Shown here: piece by piece, positions 35,877 to 44,569 of the stretch
How positions within the stretch are numbered: position 1 is the stretch's first letter
Layout: every line of letters starts with the position of its first letter
Source of the DNA: Paludibacteraceae bacterium
GTDB taxonomy: Bacteria; Bacteroidota; Bacteroidia; Bacteroidales; Paludibacteraceae
Assembly (NCBI GenBank): GCA_017517845.1
Contig: JAFWXW010000030.1
Span: forward strand, 1-49,394
DNA length: 49,394 bases
Direction of reading: 5' to 3'
Notes under the pieces: generated by a model
Databases searched by the model: none
Told to the model about the DNA's origin: nothing
What the model saw: the letters and a program-made list of their open reading frames with translations, nothing else
Made by a program: the position numbers and the translations under genes

Positions 35877-37547
35877 ATGGAAAACGAAGTAAAGAAATCG
35901 TTGAATTTCATTGAAGAAATAGTAGAAAAAGATCTACAAGAGGGTAAAAACGACGGACGCATTCAGACTCGTTTCCCACCTGAACCAAACGGATATCTAC
36001 ATATTGGTCATGCCAAAGCCATATTTATGGATTTCGGTATTGCAAAAAAATACAATGGTATCTGTAATCTACGTTTCGACGACACAAACCCTACCAAAGA
36101 AGATGTAGAATATGTAGATTCTATCCAAGAAGATATTAACTGGCTTGGCTTTAAATGGGCTAATGTTTATTATGCTTCTGATTATTTCCAACAACTTTGG
36201 GACCTTGCAATCAAATTAATCAAAGATGGTAAGGCTTATATAGACGAACAAAGTGCAGAAGAAATTGCAAAACAAAAAGGTACTCCTACCACTCCTGGTA
36301 TAGAAAGTCCTTATAGAAACAGACCAATAGAAGAAAATTTGGAGTTATTCCAAAAAATGAATACAGGTGAGATAGCAGATGGTGCTATGGTGCTTCGTGC
36401 AAAAATAGACATGGCTTCTCCAAATATGCACTTCCGTGACCCTATTATGTATCGTGTCATCACCACTCACCCACACCACCGTACTGGTACAGAATGGAAG
36501 GCATACCCAATGTATGACTTTGCCCATGGGCAATCAGACTATTTTGAGGGTGTTACCCACTCTATCTGTACACTAGAATTTGTGGTACACCGTCCATTAT
36601 ATGATTGGTTTATAGACCAATTTGCAGACACAGATTACAGACCTCATCAATATGAGTTTAACAGACTAAATATCAGTTACACAGTGATGAGTAAGCGTAA
36701 AATGCTTCAACTAGTCCAAGAAGGTCTAGTAGCAGGTTGGGACGACCCACGTATGCCTACTATCTGCGGTCTTCGTCGTAGAGGTTATACTCCAGAAGCA
36801 ATTGCAGACTTCATAGACCGCATCGGTTACACCAAAGTAGATGGTATGATAGATGTTTCACTTCTAGAACACTCTATCCGTGAAGACTTAAAACCAAAAG
36901 CACATCGTGTAAGTGCTATTTTTGACCCAGTGAAATTGGTTATAACTAACTATCCTGATGGACAAAAAGAATACATGACCACAGACAACAACCCAGATTG
37001 TGAAACTGCTGGTACTCGCGAAATGCCATTTAGTAAAGAAATCTTCATAGAAAGGGGTGACTTTATGGAAGATGCTCCAAAAGATTTCTATCGTCTAACT
37101 CCTGGAGGCAGAGAGGTACGTCTAAAGAGTGCATACATTATCCAATGCACAGGTTGTGAAAAAGACGCAGAAGGTAATATTACCACAGTATATTGTACAT
37201 ACGACCCAGACACTAAGAGTGGCTCAGAGGGAAGTAAACGTAAAGTTAAAAGTACTATCAACTGGCTTGACAAAGACGGCTGTATAGAAGCAGAAGTTCG
37301 CTTATACGACCGTTTATTTAAGGTAGAAGACCCTGCTTCATACGACGGCGACTTCCACGACCTACTAAACGAAAACTCACTAGAAGTGAAAACAGCCTTA
37401 GTTGAAAAACACCTAGACGGTGCAAAACCAGGCGACCACTTCCAATTCCTAAAAGTAGGTTACTTCACCGTAGATAAAGACTCTACCGCTGATAAACTGA
37501 TTCTAAACAGAACAGTATCTCTAAAAGATAATTGGAGTAAGAAGTAA
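35877..37547 (+). CDS. glnS: Glutaminyl-tRNA synthetase
   Basis: A class I synthetase of 556 residues with FPPEPNGYLHIGHAKAI (HIGH motif, ~33-49), RFDDTNP, and VMSKRKML (KMSKS equivalent), plus a C-terminal β-barrel anticodon domain. Its presence means Gln-tRNA can be made directly. Two bases separate it from the lpxA stop, so it is in the lipid A operon. A strong terminator follows. Confidence 0.95.
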   Translation: MENEVKKSLNFIEEIVEKDLQEGKNDGRIQTRFPPEPNGYLHIGHAKAIFMDFGIAKKYNGICNLRFDDTNPTKEDVEYVDSIQEDINWLGFKWANVYYASDYFQQLWDLAIKLIKDGKAYIDEQSAEEIAKQKGTPTTPGIESPYRNRPIEENLELFQKMNTGEIADGAMVLRAKIDMASPNMHFRDPIMYRVITTHPHHRTGTEWKAYPMYDFAHGQSDYFEGVTHSICTLEFVVHRPLYDWFIDQFADTDYRPHQYEFNRLNISYTVMSKRKMLQLVQEGLVAGWDDPRMPTICGLRRRGYTPEAIADFIDRIGYTKVDGMIDVSLLEHSIREDLKPKAHRVSAIFDPVKLVITNYPDGQKEYMTTDNNPDCETAGTREMPFSKEIFIERGDFMEDAPKDFYRLTPGGREVRLKSAYIIQCTGCEKDAEGNITTVYCTYDPDTKSGSEGSKRKVKSTINWLDKDGCIEAEVRLYDRLFKVEDPASYDGDFHDLLNENSLEVKTALVEKHLDGAKPGDHFQFLKVGYFTVDKDSTADKLILNRTVSLKDNWSKK

Positions 37548-37573
37548 ATTAACACTCTCAAAATACATTTTAG

Positions 37574-37607
37574 ACCATATCGGTGACATCACCGATATGG
37601 TTTTTTT
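37574..37607 (+). terminator. Terminator of the lpx-glnS operon
   Basis: CCATATCGGTGA pairs with TCACCGATATGG, followed by eight T residues. Confidence 0.9.
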
Positions 37608-37645
37608 TATGGTATAATTGCCAATAAACCCTATAATAAGGTAAC

Positions 37646-37676
37646 AAAAAAGTCCAACCCTTTTGGATTGGACTTT
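37646..37676 (-). terminator. Terminator of the serine palmitoyltransferase gene
   Basis: On the minus strand, AAAGTCCAA pairs with TTGGACTTT, then TTTTTT. It faces the glnS terminator in the convergent gap. Confidence 0.85.
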
Positions 37677-37696
37677 AAATTTATATTTATCAAATT

Positions 37697-38884
37697 TTAT
37701 TCTAATATACCTAACAGTTTGGCATTTTTGGTAATTTTTTCTACTGCTTCGTCTATTTGGTCAAATGTGTGAGTAGCCATTAGCGAGATACGGATTAATG
37801 TATCTTGTGATGGTACAGCAGGAGAAACCACAGGATTTACAAACACACCATCGTCCATAAGCATACGTGTTAGGCGGAATGTTTTTTCGTTGTCACGTAC
37901 ATAAAGAGGAATAATAGGTGTGGTGGTATGACCTGTTTCAAAGCCTCTATCTTTAAATGCTTGAAGCATTCTGTGAGTATTGTCCCATAATGCTTTTTGA
38001 CGCCACTTCTCTTCTGCCATAACTTCTAGAGCAGCAAGCACTGCACCCGCAGCTGCAGGAGTAATACTAGCACTAAAGATAAGTGTGCGAGAATTATGTT
38101 TCAAGTAATTTATTACATCTTTGTTGGAAGCAATGAAACCACCAATTGTAGCAAGAGATTTACTAAATGTACCCATCACAAGTTCCACATCGTTTTGAAC
38201 TCCAAAGTGTTCACAAACACCTGCTCCTGTTTCACCGAATACACCCAAAGAGTGTGCTTCGTCAATCATAATAGAAGCGTTGTATTTTTTAGCCAAATCT
38301 ACCATTTCTGGAAGTTTTGCTAAATCTCCCTCCATAGAGAATACACCGTCTGCAACAATAAGTTTAATCTTGTCTGGTTCACATTGTTGTAGGAACTTTT
38401 CTAATTGTTCCATATCATTGTGACGATATTTAAACTGTTTAGCCAAGCTAAGGCGTGAGCCTTCTATGATAGAAGCGTGATTTAAACGGTCTAGTAGAAG
38501 ATAATCTTCTCTACCTCCTAAACAAGGAACTACACCTGAGTTCACAGTAAAACCAGTAGCATATACCAATGCTTCTTCTTTACCTACTAGTTTAGCAAGT
38601 TTTTCTTCTAACTCTATATGAATATCCAATGTTCCATTTAAGAAACGAGAACCAGCACAACCTGTGCCATATTTTTCTACAGCTTTAATAGATCCTTCTT
38701 TAATCTTTGGGTGATTTGTAAGACCTAAATAACTATTTGAGCCAAACATTAACACTGGTTTACCATCTATTTGGACCACTGTATCTTGGTCTGAACTAAT
38801 AGGTCTAAAATAAGGATAAACACCAGCTGCTTTAGCTTTTTGAGGCACATCATATTGTGCCAAACGTTCACTTAATATACTCAT
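37697..38884 (-). CDS. spt: Serine palmitoyltransferase
   Basis: A fold-type I PLP α-oxoamine synthase of 395 residues. It matches the Bacteroides enzyme that condenses serine with an acyl-CoA to start sphingolipid synthesis: QKAKAAGVYPYFRPI at the N-terminus, GCAGSRFLNGTLDIH, DEAHSLGVFGETGAG, and the PLP lysine in GTFSKSLATIGGF. The related Kbl and BioF enzymes are possible alternatives, but the N-terminal VYPYFR and the C-terminal ISLMATHTFDQID favour the sphingolipid enzyme. Other sphingolipid genes are not nearby. Confidence 0.85.
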   Translation of the reverse strand: MSILSERLAQYDVPQKAKAAGVYPYFRPISSDQDTVVQIDGKPVLMFGSNSYLGLTNHPKIKEGSIKAVEKYGTGCAGSRFLNGTLDIHIELEEKLAKLVGKEEALVYATGFTVNSGVVPCLGGREDYLLLDRLNHASIIEGSRLSLAKQFKYRHNDMEQLEKFLQQCEPDKIKLIVADGVFSMEGDLAKLPEMVDLAKKYNASIMIDEAHSLGVFGETGAGVCEHFGVQNDVELVMGTFSKSLATIGGFIASNKDVINYLKHNSRTLIFSASITPAAAGAVLAALEVMAEEKWRQKALWDNTHRMLQAFKDRGFETGHTTTPIIPLYVRDNEKTFRLTRMLMDDGVFVNPVVSPAVPSQDTLIRISLMATHTFDQIDEAVEKITKNAKLLGILE

Positions 38885-38912
38885 AATATTATTAGTTTAA
38901 ATAAACAATCTT

Positions 38913-38920
38913 CAAATTTA
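38913..38920 (-). promoter_or_regulatory. -7 element for the serine palmitoyltransferase gene
   Basis: TAAATTTG is read on the minus strand 28 bp before the ATG. It overlaps the end of rimM, so the gene may have its own promoter as well as read-through from rimM. Confidence 0.4.
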
Positions 38921-39433
38921 AAAATTTTTATTCAAATCAACCAATTCTTCTGGAAAATTTGTATAAAGGACCTTGTTCTCATTATCCACTTCTTCTATAA
39001 AATCTTCCACCGCTGGCAACAAAATATCACCTTCATTAGTTGTTATACCAAATAAAATATTGACAGTTTGATCATCAACATAAGAAATCTTGCCCAATTC
39101 TTTCCCATCATTAACCACCATAAAATCTACGAAATAGTCATAAGAAACCATATCGTCATCAGTTTTTAGTTCATTAGGCAAAAATAAATCTTTACCAATC
39201 AATTTTCTAGCCTCCGACTCATCTTCTACATCTTCTAGGGTAATTAATACAGAATTCTGAGACTTAACCCTTAGGTTTGAAATGAAAAAAGGAACATATA
39301 TCCCATCCATATCTAGTACTATATACTCCGCATCTTCTATCGCATCTGTATTAATGGTACAGTTTAGCTCCCCATTTACACCATGAGTCTTATTTATCTT
39401 ACCAGCTCTAAATATTTCTTTTTCTAAAATCAT
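38918..39433 (-). CDS. rimM: 16S rRNA processing protein RimM
   Basis: RimM assists 30S maturation through ribosomal protein S19. The 171 residues have the N-terminal β-barrel (GKINKTHGVNGELN) and the C-terminal PRC barrel (LGKISYVDDQTVNILFGI, ILLPAVEDFIEEVD). I start at the ATG at 39433 (MILEKEIFRAG). The TTG at 39445 lies in the upstream stem-loop. It is usually near trmD or rplS in other bacteria, but not here. Confidence 0.9.
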   Translation of the reverse strand: MILEKEIFRAGKINKTHGVNGELNCTINTDAIEDAEYIVLDMDGIYVPFFISNLRVKSQNSVLITLEDVEDESEARKLIGKDLFLPNELKTDDDMVSYDYFVDFMVVNDGKELGKISYVDDQTVNILFGITTNEGDILLPAVEDFIEEVDNENKVLYTNFPEELVDLNKNF

Positions 39434-39447
39434 ATTTATCAACAAAA

Positions 39448-39475
39448 GTCAAGCGGCTCCTACATCTAGAAGTCG
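39448..39475. other. Stem-loop upstream of rimM
   Basis: TCAAGCG (39449-39455) pairs with CGCTTGA (39468-39474), and the inner bases can extend the stem with one mismatch. It lies in the gap between the small membrane-protein gene and rimM. No long T-run follows, so termination would be weak at best. Confidence 0.4.
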
Positions 39476-39488
39476 CTTGAATATTTAT

Positions 39489-39857
39489 CTAATTTACCGA
39501 AATTATGCTATCTACTACAAATTCACTAACACCACGCCATGGAAGTGGTTCGATATATTCTTTATAATGTAACTCAACATTTTTACCACTGCAACGCATA
39601 AGTGAATCTGCTATTTTTGGCTCTTCAACAGAGAATTTAAATTCGTAAGATTGAATAGTACCAGGAGCATTAGCCTTGAAACCACTTTGAATTAACTTAC
39701 CCTCGTATGTTTTAAACACATATCCTTTTTTTACCAAATAATTTAATTCTCCAGATTTAACACCTTCGCCAAACACAAAGTAATAACGAAAATAAAGAAA
39801 ACCACTTAGTGCCAATACCAACACCAATGTAACTATAGAAATTATCGTTGCTCTCAT
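39489..39857 (-). CDS. Small membrane-anchored protein, conserved in Bacteroidales
   Basis: The 122-residue protein has one N-terminal hydrophobic helix (~5-24). The soluble part contains FGEGVKSGELNYLVKKGYVFKTYEGKLIQSGF and then a β-rich segment. I recognise this pattern from Bacteroidales proteins of unknown function that are sometimes mislabelled as 6-phosphogluconate dehydrogenase. At this size that activity is not credible. It is probably anchored in the inner membrane facing the periplasm. Confidence 0.75.
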   Translation of the reverse strand: MRATIISIVTLVLVLALSGFLYFRYYFVFGEGVKSGELNYLVKKGYVFKTYEGKLIQSGFKANAPGTIQSYEFKFSVEEPKIADSLMRCSGKNVELHYKEYIEPLPWRGVSEFVVDSIISVN

Positions 39858-39878
39858 ATAAATTTATCTATTAACGTA

Positions 39879-39886
39879 CAAAAGTA
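39879..39886 (-). promoter_or_regulatory. -7 element for the small membrane-protein gene
   Basis: TACTTTTG is read on the minus strand 21 bp before the ATG. Confidence 0.4.
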
Positions 39887-39954
39887 ATGAATATTGTTAA
39901 AAGTTAAAAGAAATAGAGACAAAAGTTAATTAACTATAGGTAAAAAAAGAGCAA

Positions 39955-39984
39955 TAAAAAAAGCAAGTCGCTTTGACTTGCTTT
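39955..39984 (-). terminator. Terminator of tRNA-Val
   Basis: On the minus strand, AAGCAAGTC pairs with GACTTGCTT, followed by a run of T residues, directly 3' of the tRNA. Confidence 0.85.
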
Positions 39985-39986
39985 CG

Positions 39987-40061
39987 TGGGCGATGACGGA
40001 TTCGAACCGCCGACCCTCTGCTTGTAAGGCAGATGCTCTGAACCAGCTGAGCTAATCGCCC
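39987..40061 (-). tRNA. tRNA-Val (anticodon TAC)
   Basis: The reverse complement folds as a cloverleaf. The acceptor stem is GGGCGAT/ATCGCCC with discriminator A. The D arm contains AGCTCAGCTGG. The anticodon stem TCTGC/GCAGA carries loop CTTACAA (anticodon TAC). The T arm contains GGTTCGAATCC. The 3' CCA is not encoded (genomic ACG). It has its own promoter and terminator, and it lies close to valS, the matching synthetase. Confidence 0.95.
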
Positions 40062-40092
40062 TTTTGAGTTGCTTTATCTCTCAATTGCGATG

Positions 40093-40124
40093 CAAAGATA
40101 GTACACTTTTTTTGTCCTACCAAA
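40093..40124 (-). promoter_or_regulatory. Promoter of tRNA-Val
   Basis: On the minus strand, TTTG at 40124-40121 and TATCTTTG at 40100-40093 are spaced by 20 bp, 31 bp before the tRNA 5' end. Confidence 0.7.
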
Positions 40125-40197
40125 TTTTTGGCAAACTTTTTTCAATAAAAAATGCATTTTTCTTTAGTTTACACCCCAAAAGTAAATTTTTCATCAA

Positions 40198-40227
40198 AAA
40201 AAGACTAACCGCGTGGTTAGTCTTTTT
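40198..40227. terminator. Symmetric terminator after the lyase gene
   Basis: AAAAAGACTAACC pairs with GGTTAGTCTTTTT. On the minus strand it terminates the valS-lyase operon before the tRNA promoter. Confidence 0.85.
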
Positions 40228-40248
40228 ATATAATCGTATATCTTTAGT

Positions 40249-40302
40249 CCTTTTAAAGGAGGGATTTTTAGGAACGCAACGCAAAAAGCACCCCTTAAAA
40301 TC
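40249..40302. repeat. Hairpin-bounded intergenic element, shortened copy 3
   Basis: It keeps both ends of the element (CCTTTTAAAGGAGGG, then ATTTTTAGG, and GCAACGCAAAAAGCACC) but lacks about 65 bp of the middle core. The outer arms still pair (TTTTAAAGG with CCCTTAAAA). It starts 3 bp after the lyase stop codon. Confidence 0.7.
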
Positions 40303-40305
40303 ATT

Positions 40306-41757
40306 TTATAGTGAGTCGCCGAAGTCTTCGCGGAACTTAGCAACAAGCTTTTCTTGCCAATCAGAAGTTGGACGAAGACGACCAAAGAAGAAACGAAGTA
40401 CTTTTGGTTCATCATAGAATTCTAGGCCACCGATAAGGTCACGATTTTCGTAAACCCATTTAATACGGTCGATAGCGTAGTTCACTTGAGAAAGAGTGTA
40501 AACACGACGTGGCATAGCCATACGTACAAGTTCTAACTCCGCATAACGTTCGCTACCGTCTGGGTTACGTTGTTCAGATAGAGTACCACGTTCCATACCA
40601 CGCACACCACTTGCAATGTAGATTGCAGTAGCAAGAGCAGCAGCAGGATATTCTGCATGGCTTAAGTGAGGAAGGATTTCACTAGCATTTAAGTGACATC
40701 CAAGACCACCTGCAGGAACTACCACTGGCACGCCAGCTTTTTGAAGTTCTTTCACCATATATTCGATGAAAAGAGGACCTTGAGAAATGATGTCGAAGTC
40801 CATAGTTTCTTGAAGACCTACTGTGATAGCTTCCATTTCGCGAACAGACATACCACCATATGTTAAGAAACCTTCGTATAGTGGAATAAATTCTTTCATT
40901 TTTAAGCAAAGTGCTTCGTCGCGCATTGCTATACCACCACCACGGCCGAAACCAAGTTTACGAGCAGAGAAGTAGATAATATCCATTGCGTTAGCAATTT
41001 TTAAAGTAATGTCTTCGATAGACATATCTTTTGCAGCTTCTTCACGCACTTTGATGAAATATAAGTTGTCTTGTAGAAGAGATGCGTCAAGCACAGTCAT
41101 GATACCGTTTTGTTTACATATATCAGCTACAGCAAGCATGTTTTCCATAGAAAGTGGTTGACCACCTACAAGGTTTGTACCAGCTTCGATACGTACGAAT
41201 GCAACATTTTCTGCACCTAGAGCAGCAATACGTTCACGAAGTAGGTCTAGGTCAAAGTTACCTTTAAATGGGCTTAAATCGTGTGGATCAATACCTTCTT
41301 TTACGATAAGTTCTTCTACTGTACCACCAAGACGTGTAATGTGAGCTTTAGTTGTTGTAAAGTGGAAGTTCATAAGTACTGTTTGACCTGGTTTAACAAA
41401 TGCTTCTGCCAAGATATTTTCACAAGCACGACCTTGGTGAGCTGGCAAGAAGAAATTTGTGTTAAACATTTTACCTACTTGAGCTGATAGGCGGTTGAAA
41501 GTTTCAGAACCAGCGTAGCTATCGTCAGCAATAAGCATAGCAGCTTGTTGTCTGTCAGACATAGCGTTTACACCTGAGTCTGTTAGCATATCCATGAAGA
41601 TGTCTCTATTTTGAAGAAGGAAGGTATTGTTGCCTGCTTCATTCATAAATTTATAACGGTCTTCTACTTTTGGTAAGTTAAGTTTTTGTACAATACGTAC
41701 CTTATGCATTTCTAACGGCATTTTTTCACCGTATGCAAGTTTAATTTCTTGGCTCAT
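40306..41757 (-). CDS. Tyrosine phenol-lyase/tryptophanase family β-eliminating lyase
   Basis: A PLP enzyme of the β-eliminating lyase family, 483 residues. NTFLLQNRDIF, LTDSGVNAMSDRQ, DDSYAGSETF and EPKVLRFFFGRL match the family. The PLP lysine is K267 in SARK. HFTTTKAH (~132-139) and MERG (R390) carry the Thr and Arg that distinguish tyrosine phenol-lyase from tryptophanase. The DATR/DSAR motif is DASL (224-227), so the usual Arg is Leu, and the segment after the lysine (LGFGRGGG) is also unusual. Automated annotation would probably say tryptophanase. The true substrate is open. It is 12 bp downstream of valS. Confidence 0.8.
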   Translation of the reverse strand: MSQEIKLAYGEKMPLEMHKVRIVQKLNLPKVEDRYKFMNEAGNNTFLLQNRDIFMDMLTDSGVNAMSDRQQAAMLIADDSYAGSETFNRLSAQVGKMFNTNFFLPAHQGRACENILAEAFVKPGQTVLMNFHFTTTKAHITRLGGTVEELIVKEGIDPHDLSPFKGNFDLDLLRERIAALGAENVAFVRIEAGTNLVGGQPLSMENMLAVADICKQNGIMTVLDASLLQDNLYFIKVREEAAKDMSIEDITLKIANAMDIIYFSARKLGFGRGGGIAMRDEALCLKMKEFIPLYEGFLTYGGMSVREMEAITVGLQETMDFDIISQGPLFIEYMVKELQKAGVPVVVPAGGLGCHLNASEILPHLSHAEYPAAALATAIYIASGVRGMERGTLSEQRNPDGSERYAELELVRMAMPRRVYTLSQVNYAIDRIKWVYENRDLIGGLEFYDEPKVLRFFFGRLRPTSDWQEKLVAKFREDFGDSL

Positions 41758-41769
41758 AATATTTATATT

Positions 41770-44391
41770 TTAATTTCTTAATTTTGCTATTGATTCTTCC
41801 AACACAGCTATTTTACCTTCTGCATCAGCTTTTTTCTTACGTTCGTTTTCAACGATTTCTGGTTTTGCATTTGCCACAAAACGTTCGTTAGAAAGTTTTG
41901 CATTTACACCTTTAAGGAAACCTTGAAGATAAACTATTTCTTTTTCCATCTTCTCAATTTCTTCTTCTACGTTGATTCTGCCTTCCATTTTCACTGCATA
42001 TTCCACAGCACCAACAAGGAAACCAGCTGCTGTAGCATCTTTTTCAGAAACATTTTCTACAGAAGAAAGGTTTGCCATTTTCACTATAAGTGCGTCCATG
42101 CTATTATCATGTGCTCCTACAATTTGTAGATTTAAAGCATCTTTGTTTGGAATATTTTTTTGAAGACGAATGGTACGAATACCAGAAACTACTTCTTTAG
42201 TTTTTTCAAATTGAGCAAGTAATTCTTTGTTTAATTCTTTGATTTCTGGCATTTGAGCCACCATAATGCTTTCACCTTCTTTGCGGTCTGCAAGCTCTTG
42301 CCACAATTCTTCTGTAATGAATGGCATAAATGGATGAAGAAGTCTTAATAAAGAATCGAAGTAAGAAACAGTTGCTTCGTATGTAACTGCATCTATAGCT
42401 TTCATATATTCTGGTTTCACCATTTCTAGATACCATGCAGAGAACTCGTCCCAGAACAATTTATATACAGCCATAAGTGCTTCTGACAGACGATATTTCT
42501 TAAATAAATCATCTATTTCTGCTACTGTTTCTGCCAATTTAGAATCAAACCATTCTACTGCCAAACGTGCAGATTCTGGTTGTTCCAAAGCAGAATCCAC
42601 TTTCCAACCCTTAACTAGACGGAAAGCATTCCAAATTTTGTTATTGAAGTTACGACCTTGTTCACATAGAGCTTCGTCGAATAGAATGTCATTGCCAGCA
42701 GGTGCTGCAAGCATCATACCCATACGCACACCGTCTGCTCCGAATTTTTCAATTAGTTCTAGTGGGTCTGGAGAGTTGCCTAGCGACTTACTCATTTTTC
42801 TACCAATCTTGTCACGCACGATACCTGTGAAATATACATTTTTAAATGGCATTTTACCTTTGTATTCATAACCTGCCATAATCATACGTGCCACCCAGAA
42901 GAAGATAATATCTGGACCTGTTACTAAATCCACAGTTGGATAATAGTAGTTGATTTCATCATTGTTTGGATTGTTGATACCATCAAACAAAGATATTGGC
43001 CACAACCAAGAAGAAAACCATGTGTCTAGGCAGTCTTCGTCTTGACGAAGGTCTTCAATTCTCAAATCGTTGTTTCCAGTTTTCTTTTTAGCCTCTTCTA
43101 GTGCTTTTTCTGCAGTTTCTGCTACAACAAAACCACCTTCTGGAAGGAAGTATGCAGGAATGCGGTGACCCCACCAAAGCTGACGACTAATACACCAGTC
43201 TTTGATATTTTCCATCCAGTGACGATAAGTATTTTTATACTTAGCAGGATAGAACATAATATCGTCTTTCATTACTGGTTCTAGTGCTATCTTGGCAAGA
43301 TGTTCCATTTTCAAGAACCATTGCATAGAAAGTTTTGGTTCAATAGGCACATTGGTACGTTCAGAGCAACCTACCTTGTTTGTATATGCCTCTACTTTTT
43401 CTAGAAGACCTGCAGCTTCTAAGTCTTTTTCTATTTGGTTACGAACATCGAAACGATCCATACCAACATAAAGACCTGCAGCCTCAGAAATAGTACCATT
43501 ATCGTTGAAAATGTCTATTGTAGGTAAGTTGTATTTTTCACCTAACATATAGTCATTCACATCGTGTGCAGGAGTTACCTTTAAGCAACCTGTACCAAAT
43601 TCTATATCCACATATTCATCTTCTATTACAGGAATAACACGATTTACAAGTGGAACTATTACTTTTTTGCCTTTTAGGTGAGTATTCTTAGGGTCGTTAG
43701 GGTTGATACACATAGCTGTGTCGCCCATAATGGTTTCTGGACGTGTAGTAGCCACTACTGCGTAACCATCTTCACCCTCAATCATATAACGTAGGTAATA
43801 TAGTTTACCTTGTTGTTCTTTGTAGATAACTTCTTCGTCAGAAAGTGCTGTAAGAGCTTTTGGGTCCCAGTTTACCATACGTACACCACGGTAAATAAGA
43901 CCTTTGTTGTAAAGGTCACAGAACACCTTCATTACACTCTCGCTTCTAAGTTCGTCCATAGTAAATGCAGTACGAGACCAGTCGCAAGAAGCACCAAGTT
44001 TGCGAAGTTGTTTTAGAATAATACCACCATGTTCGTCGGTCCACTCCCAAGCGTGTTTCAAGAATTCTTCACGAGTAAGGTCTGTTTTTGCAATACCTTG
44101 AGAAGCCAAACGACCTACCACTTTTGCTTCTGTTGCAATAGAAGCGTGGTCTGTACCAGGCACCCAACAAGCATTTTTGCCTGTCATTCTAGCACGACGC
44201 ACCAAAATATCTTGAATAGTATTATTCAACATGTGACCCATGTGTAGTACCCCTGTTACGTTTGGTGGAGGGATAACCACTGTATATGGTTCACGAGAGT
44301 CTGGTTTAGACTCAAACAATTTGTTGTCTAACCAATATTGATACCATTTCTGCTCTATCTCTGCAGGACTATATTTACTATTTAATTCCAT
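41770..44391 (-). CDS. valS: Valyl-tRNA synthetase
   Basis: A class I synthetase of 873 residues with [15 protein letters not shown] (HIGH, ~40-54), the editing domain with [23 protein letters not shown] (KMSKS), an anticodon-binding domain, and a C-terminal coiled coil (~805-870). All parts are present. The lyase gene follows in the same operon. A palindromic 5' leader precedes the ATG. Confidence 0.96.
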   Translation of the reverse strand: MELNSKYSPAEIEQKWYQYWLDNKLFESKPDSREPYTVVIPPPNVTGVLHMGHMLNNTIQDILVRRARMTGKNACWVPGTDHASIATEAKVVGRLASQGIAKTDLTREEFLKHAWEWTDEHGGIILKQLRKLGASCDWSRTAFTMDELRSESVMKVFCDLYNKGLIYRGVRMVNWDPKALTALSDEEVIYKEQQGKLYYLRYMIEGEDGYAVVATTRPETIMGDTAMCINPNDPKNTHLKGKKVIVPLVNRVIPVIEDEYVDIEFGTGCLKVTPAHDVNDYMLGEKYNLPTIDIFNDNGTISEAAGLYVGMDRFDVRNQIEKDLEAAGLLEKVEAYTNKVGCSERTNVPIEPKLSMQWFLKMEHLAKIALEPVMKDDIMFYPAKYKNTYRHWMENIKDWCISRQLWWGHRIPAYFLPEGGFVVAETAEKALEEAKKKTGNNDLRIEDLRQDEDCLDTWFSSWLWPISLFDGINNPNNDEINYYYPTVDLVTGPDIIFFWVARMIMAGYEYKGKMPFKNVYFTGIVRDKIGRKMSKSLGNSPDPLELIEKFGADGVRMGMMLAAPAGNDILFDEALCEQGRNFNNKIWNAFRLVKGWKVDSALEQPESARLAVEWFDSKLAETVAEIDDLFKKYRLSEALMAVYKLFWDEFSAWYLEMVKPEYMKAIDAVTYEATVSYFDSLLRLLHPFMPFITEELWQELADRKEGESIMVAQMPEIKELNKELLAQFEKTKEVVSGIRTIRLQKNIPNKDALNLQIVGAHDNSMDALIVKMANLSSVENVSEKDATAAGFLVGAVEYAVKMEGRINVEEEIEKMEKEIVYLQGFLKGVNAKLSNERFVANAKPEIVENERKKKADAEGKIAVLEESIAKLRN

Positions 44392-44407
44392 ACTTTTTCT
44401 TGATTTA

Positions 44408-44454
44408 GGATAGGTTCATTCGCACCCTAATTATAGGCACAATTTTCCCTATCC
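44408..44454 (-). promoter_or_regulatory. Stem-loop leader of valS
   Basis: In the valS leader, GGATAGG pairs with CCTATCC (44448-44454 with 44408-44414), and an inner stem CCTA-TAAT-TAGG lies within. It lies downstream of the probable -7 element (44468-44475), so it would be transcribed. Leader control of the synthetase is possible. No T-box specifier is visible. Confidence 0.4.
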
Positions 44455-44467
44455 CATTAAAATTTTG

Positions 44468-44475
44468 CAAATTTA
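44468..44475 (-). promoter_or_regulatory. -7 element for valS
   Basis: TAAATTTG is read on the minus strand 76 bp before the valS ATG, which leaves room for the structured leader. Confidence 0.4.
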
Positions 44476-44518
44476 TAAAAAAGTTATGGATAAATGAATT
44501 AAAAGCAGAAAAATATAC

Positions 44519-44557
44519 AAAAAACTCCCACACTTTTTTATACAAGGTGCGGGAGTT
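44519..44557 (-). terminator. Terminator of the secreted-protein gene
   Basis: AACTCCCGCAC pairs with GTGTGGGAGTT on the minus strand (one mismatch), then TTTTTTG. Confidence 0.85.
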
Positions 44558-44569
44558 AATTGTTTCTTA

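Noticed and set aside
40194-40417. Short ORFs across the terminator and element copy 3
   Set aside because: They span a terminator and repeat DNA, have no promoter, and overlap the lyase gene end.
44408-44475. T-box riboswitch for valS
   Set aside because: No T-box sequence or specifier loop is visible, and T-boxes are not expected in Bacteroidota.
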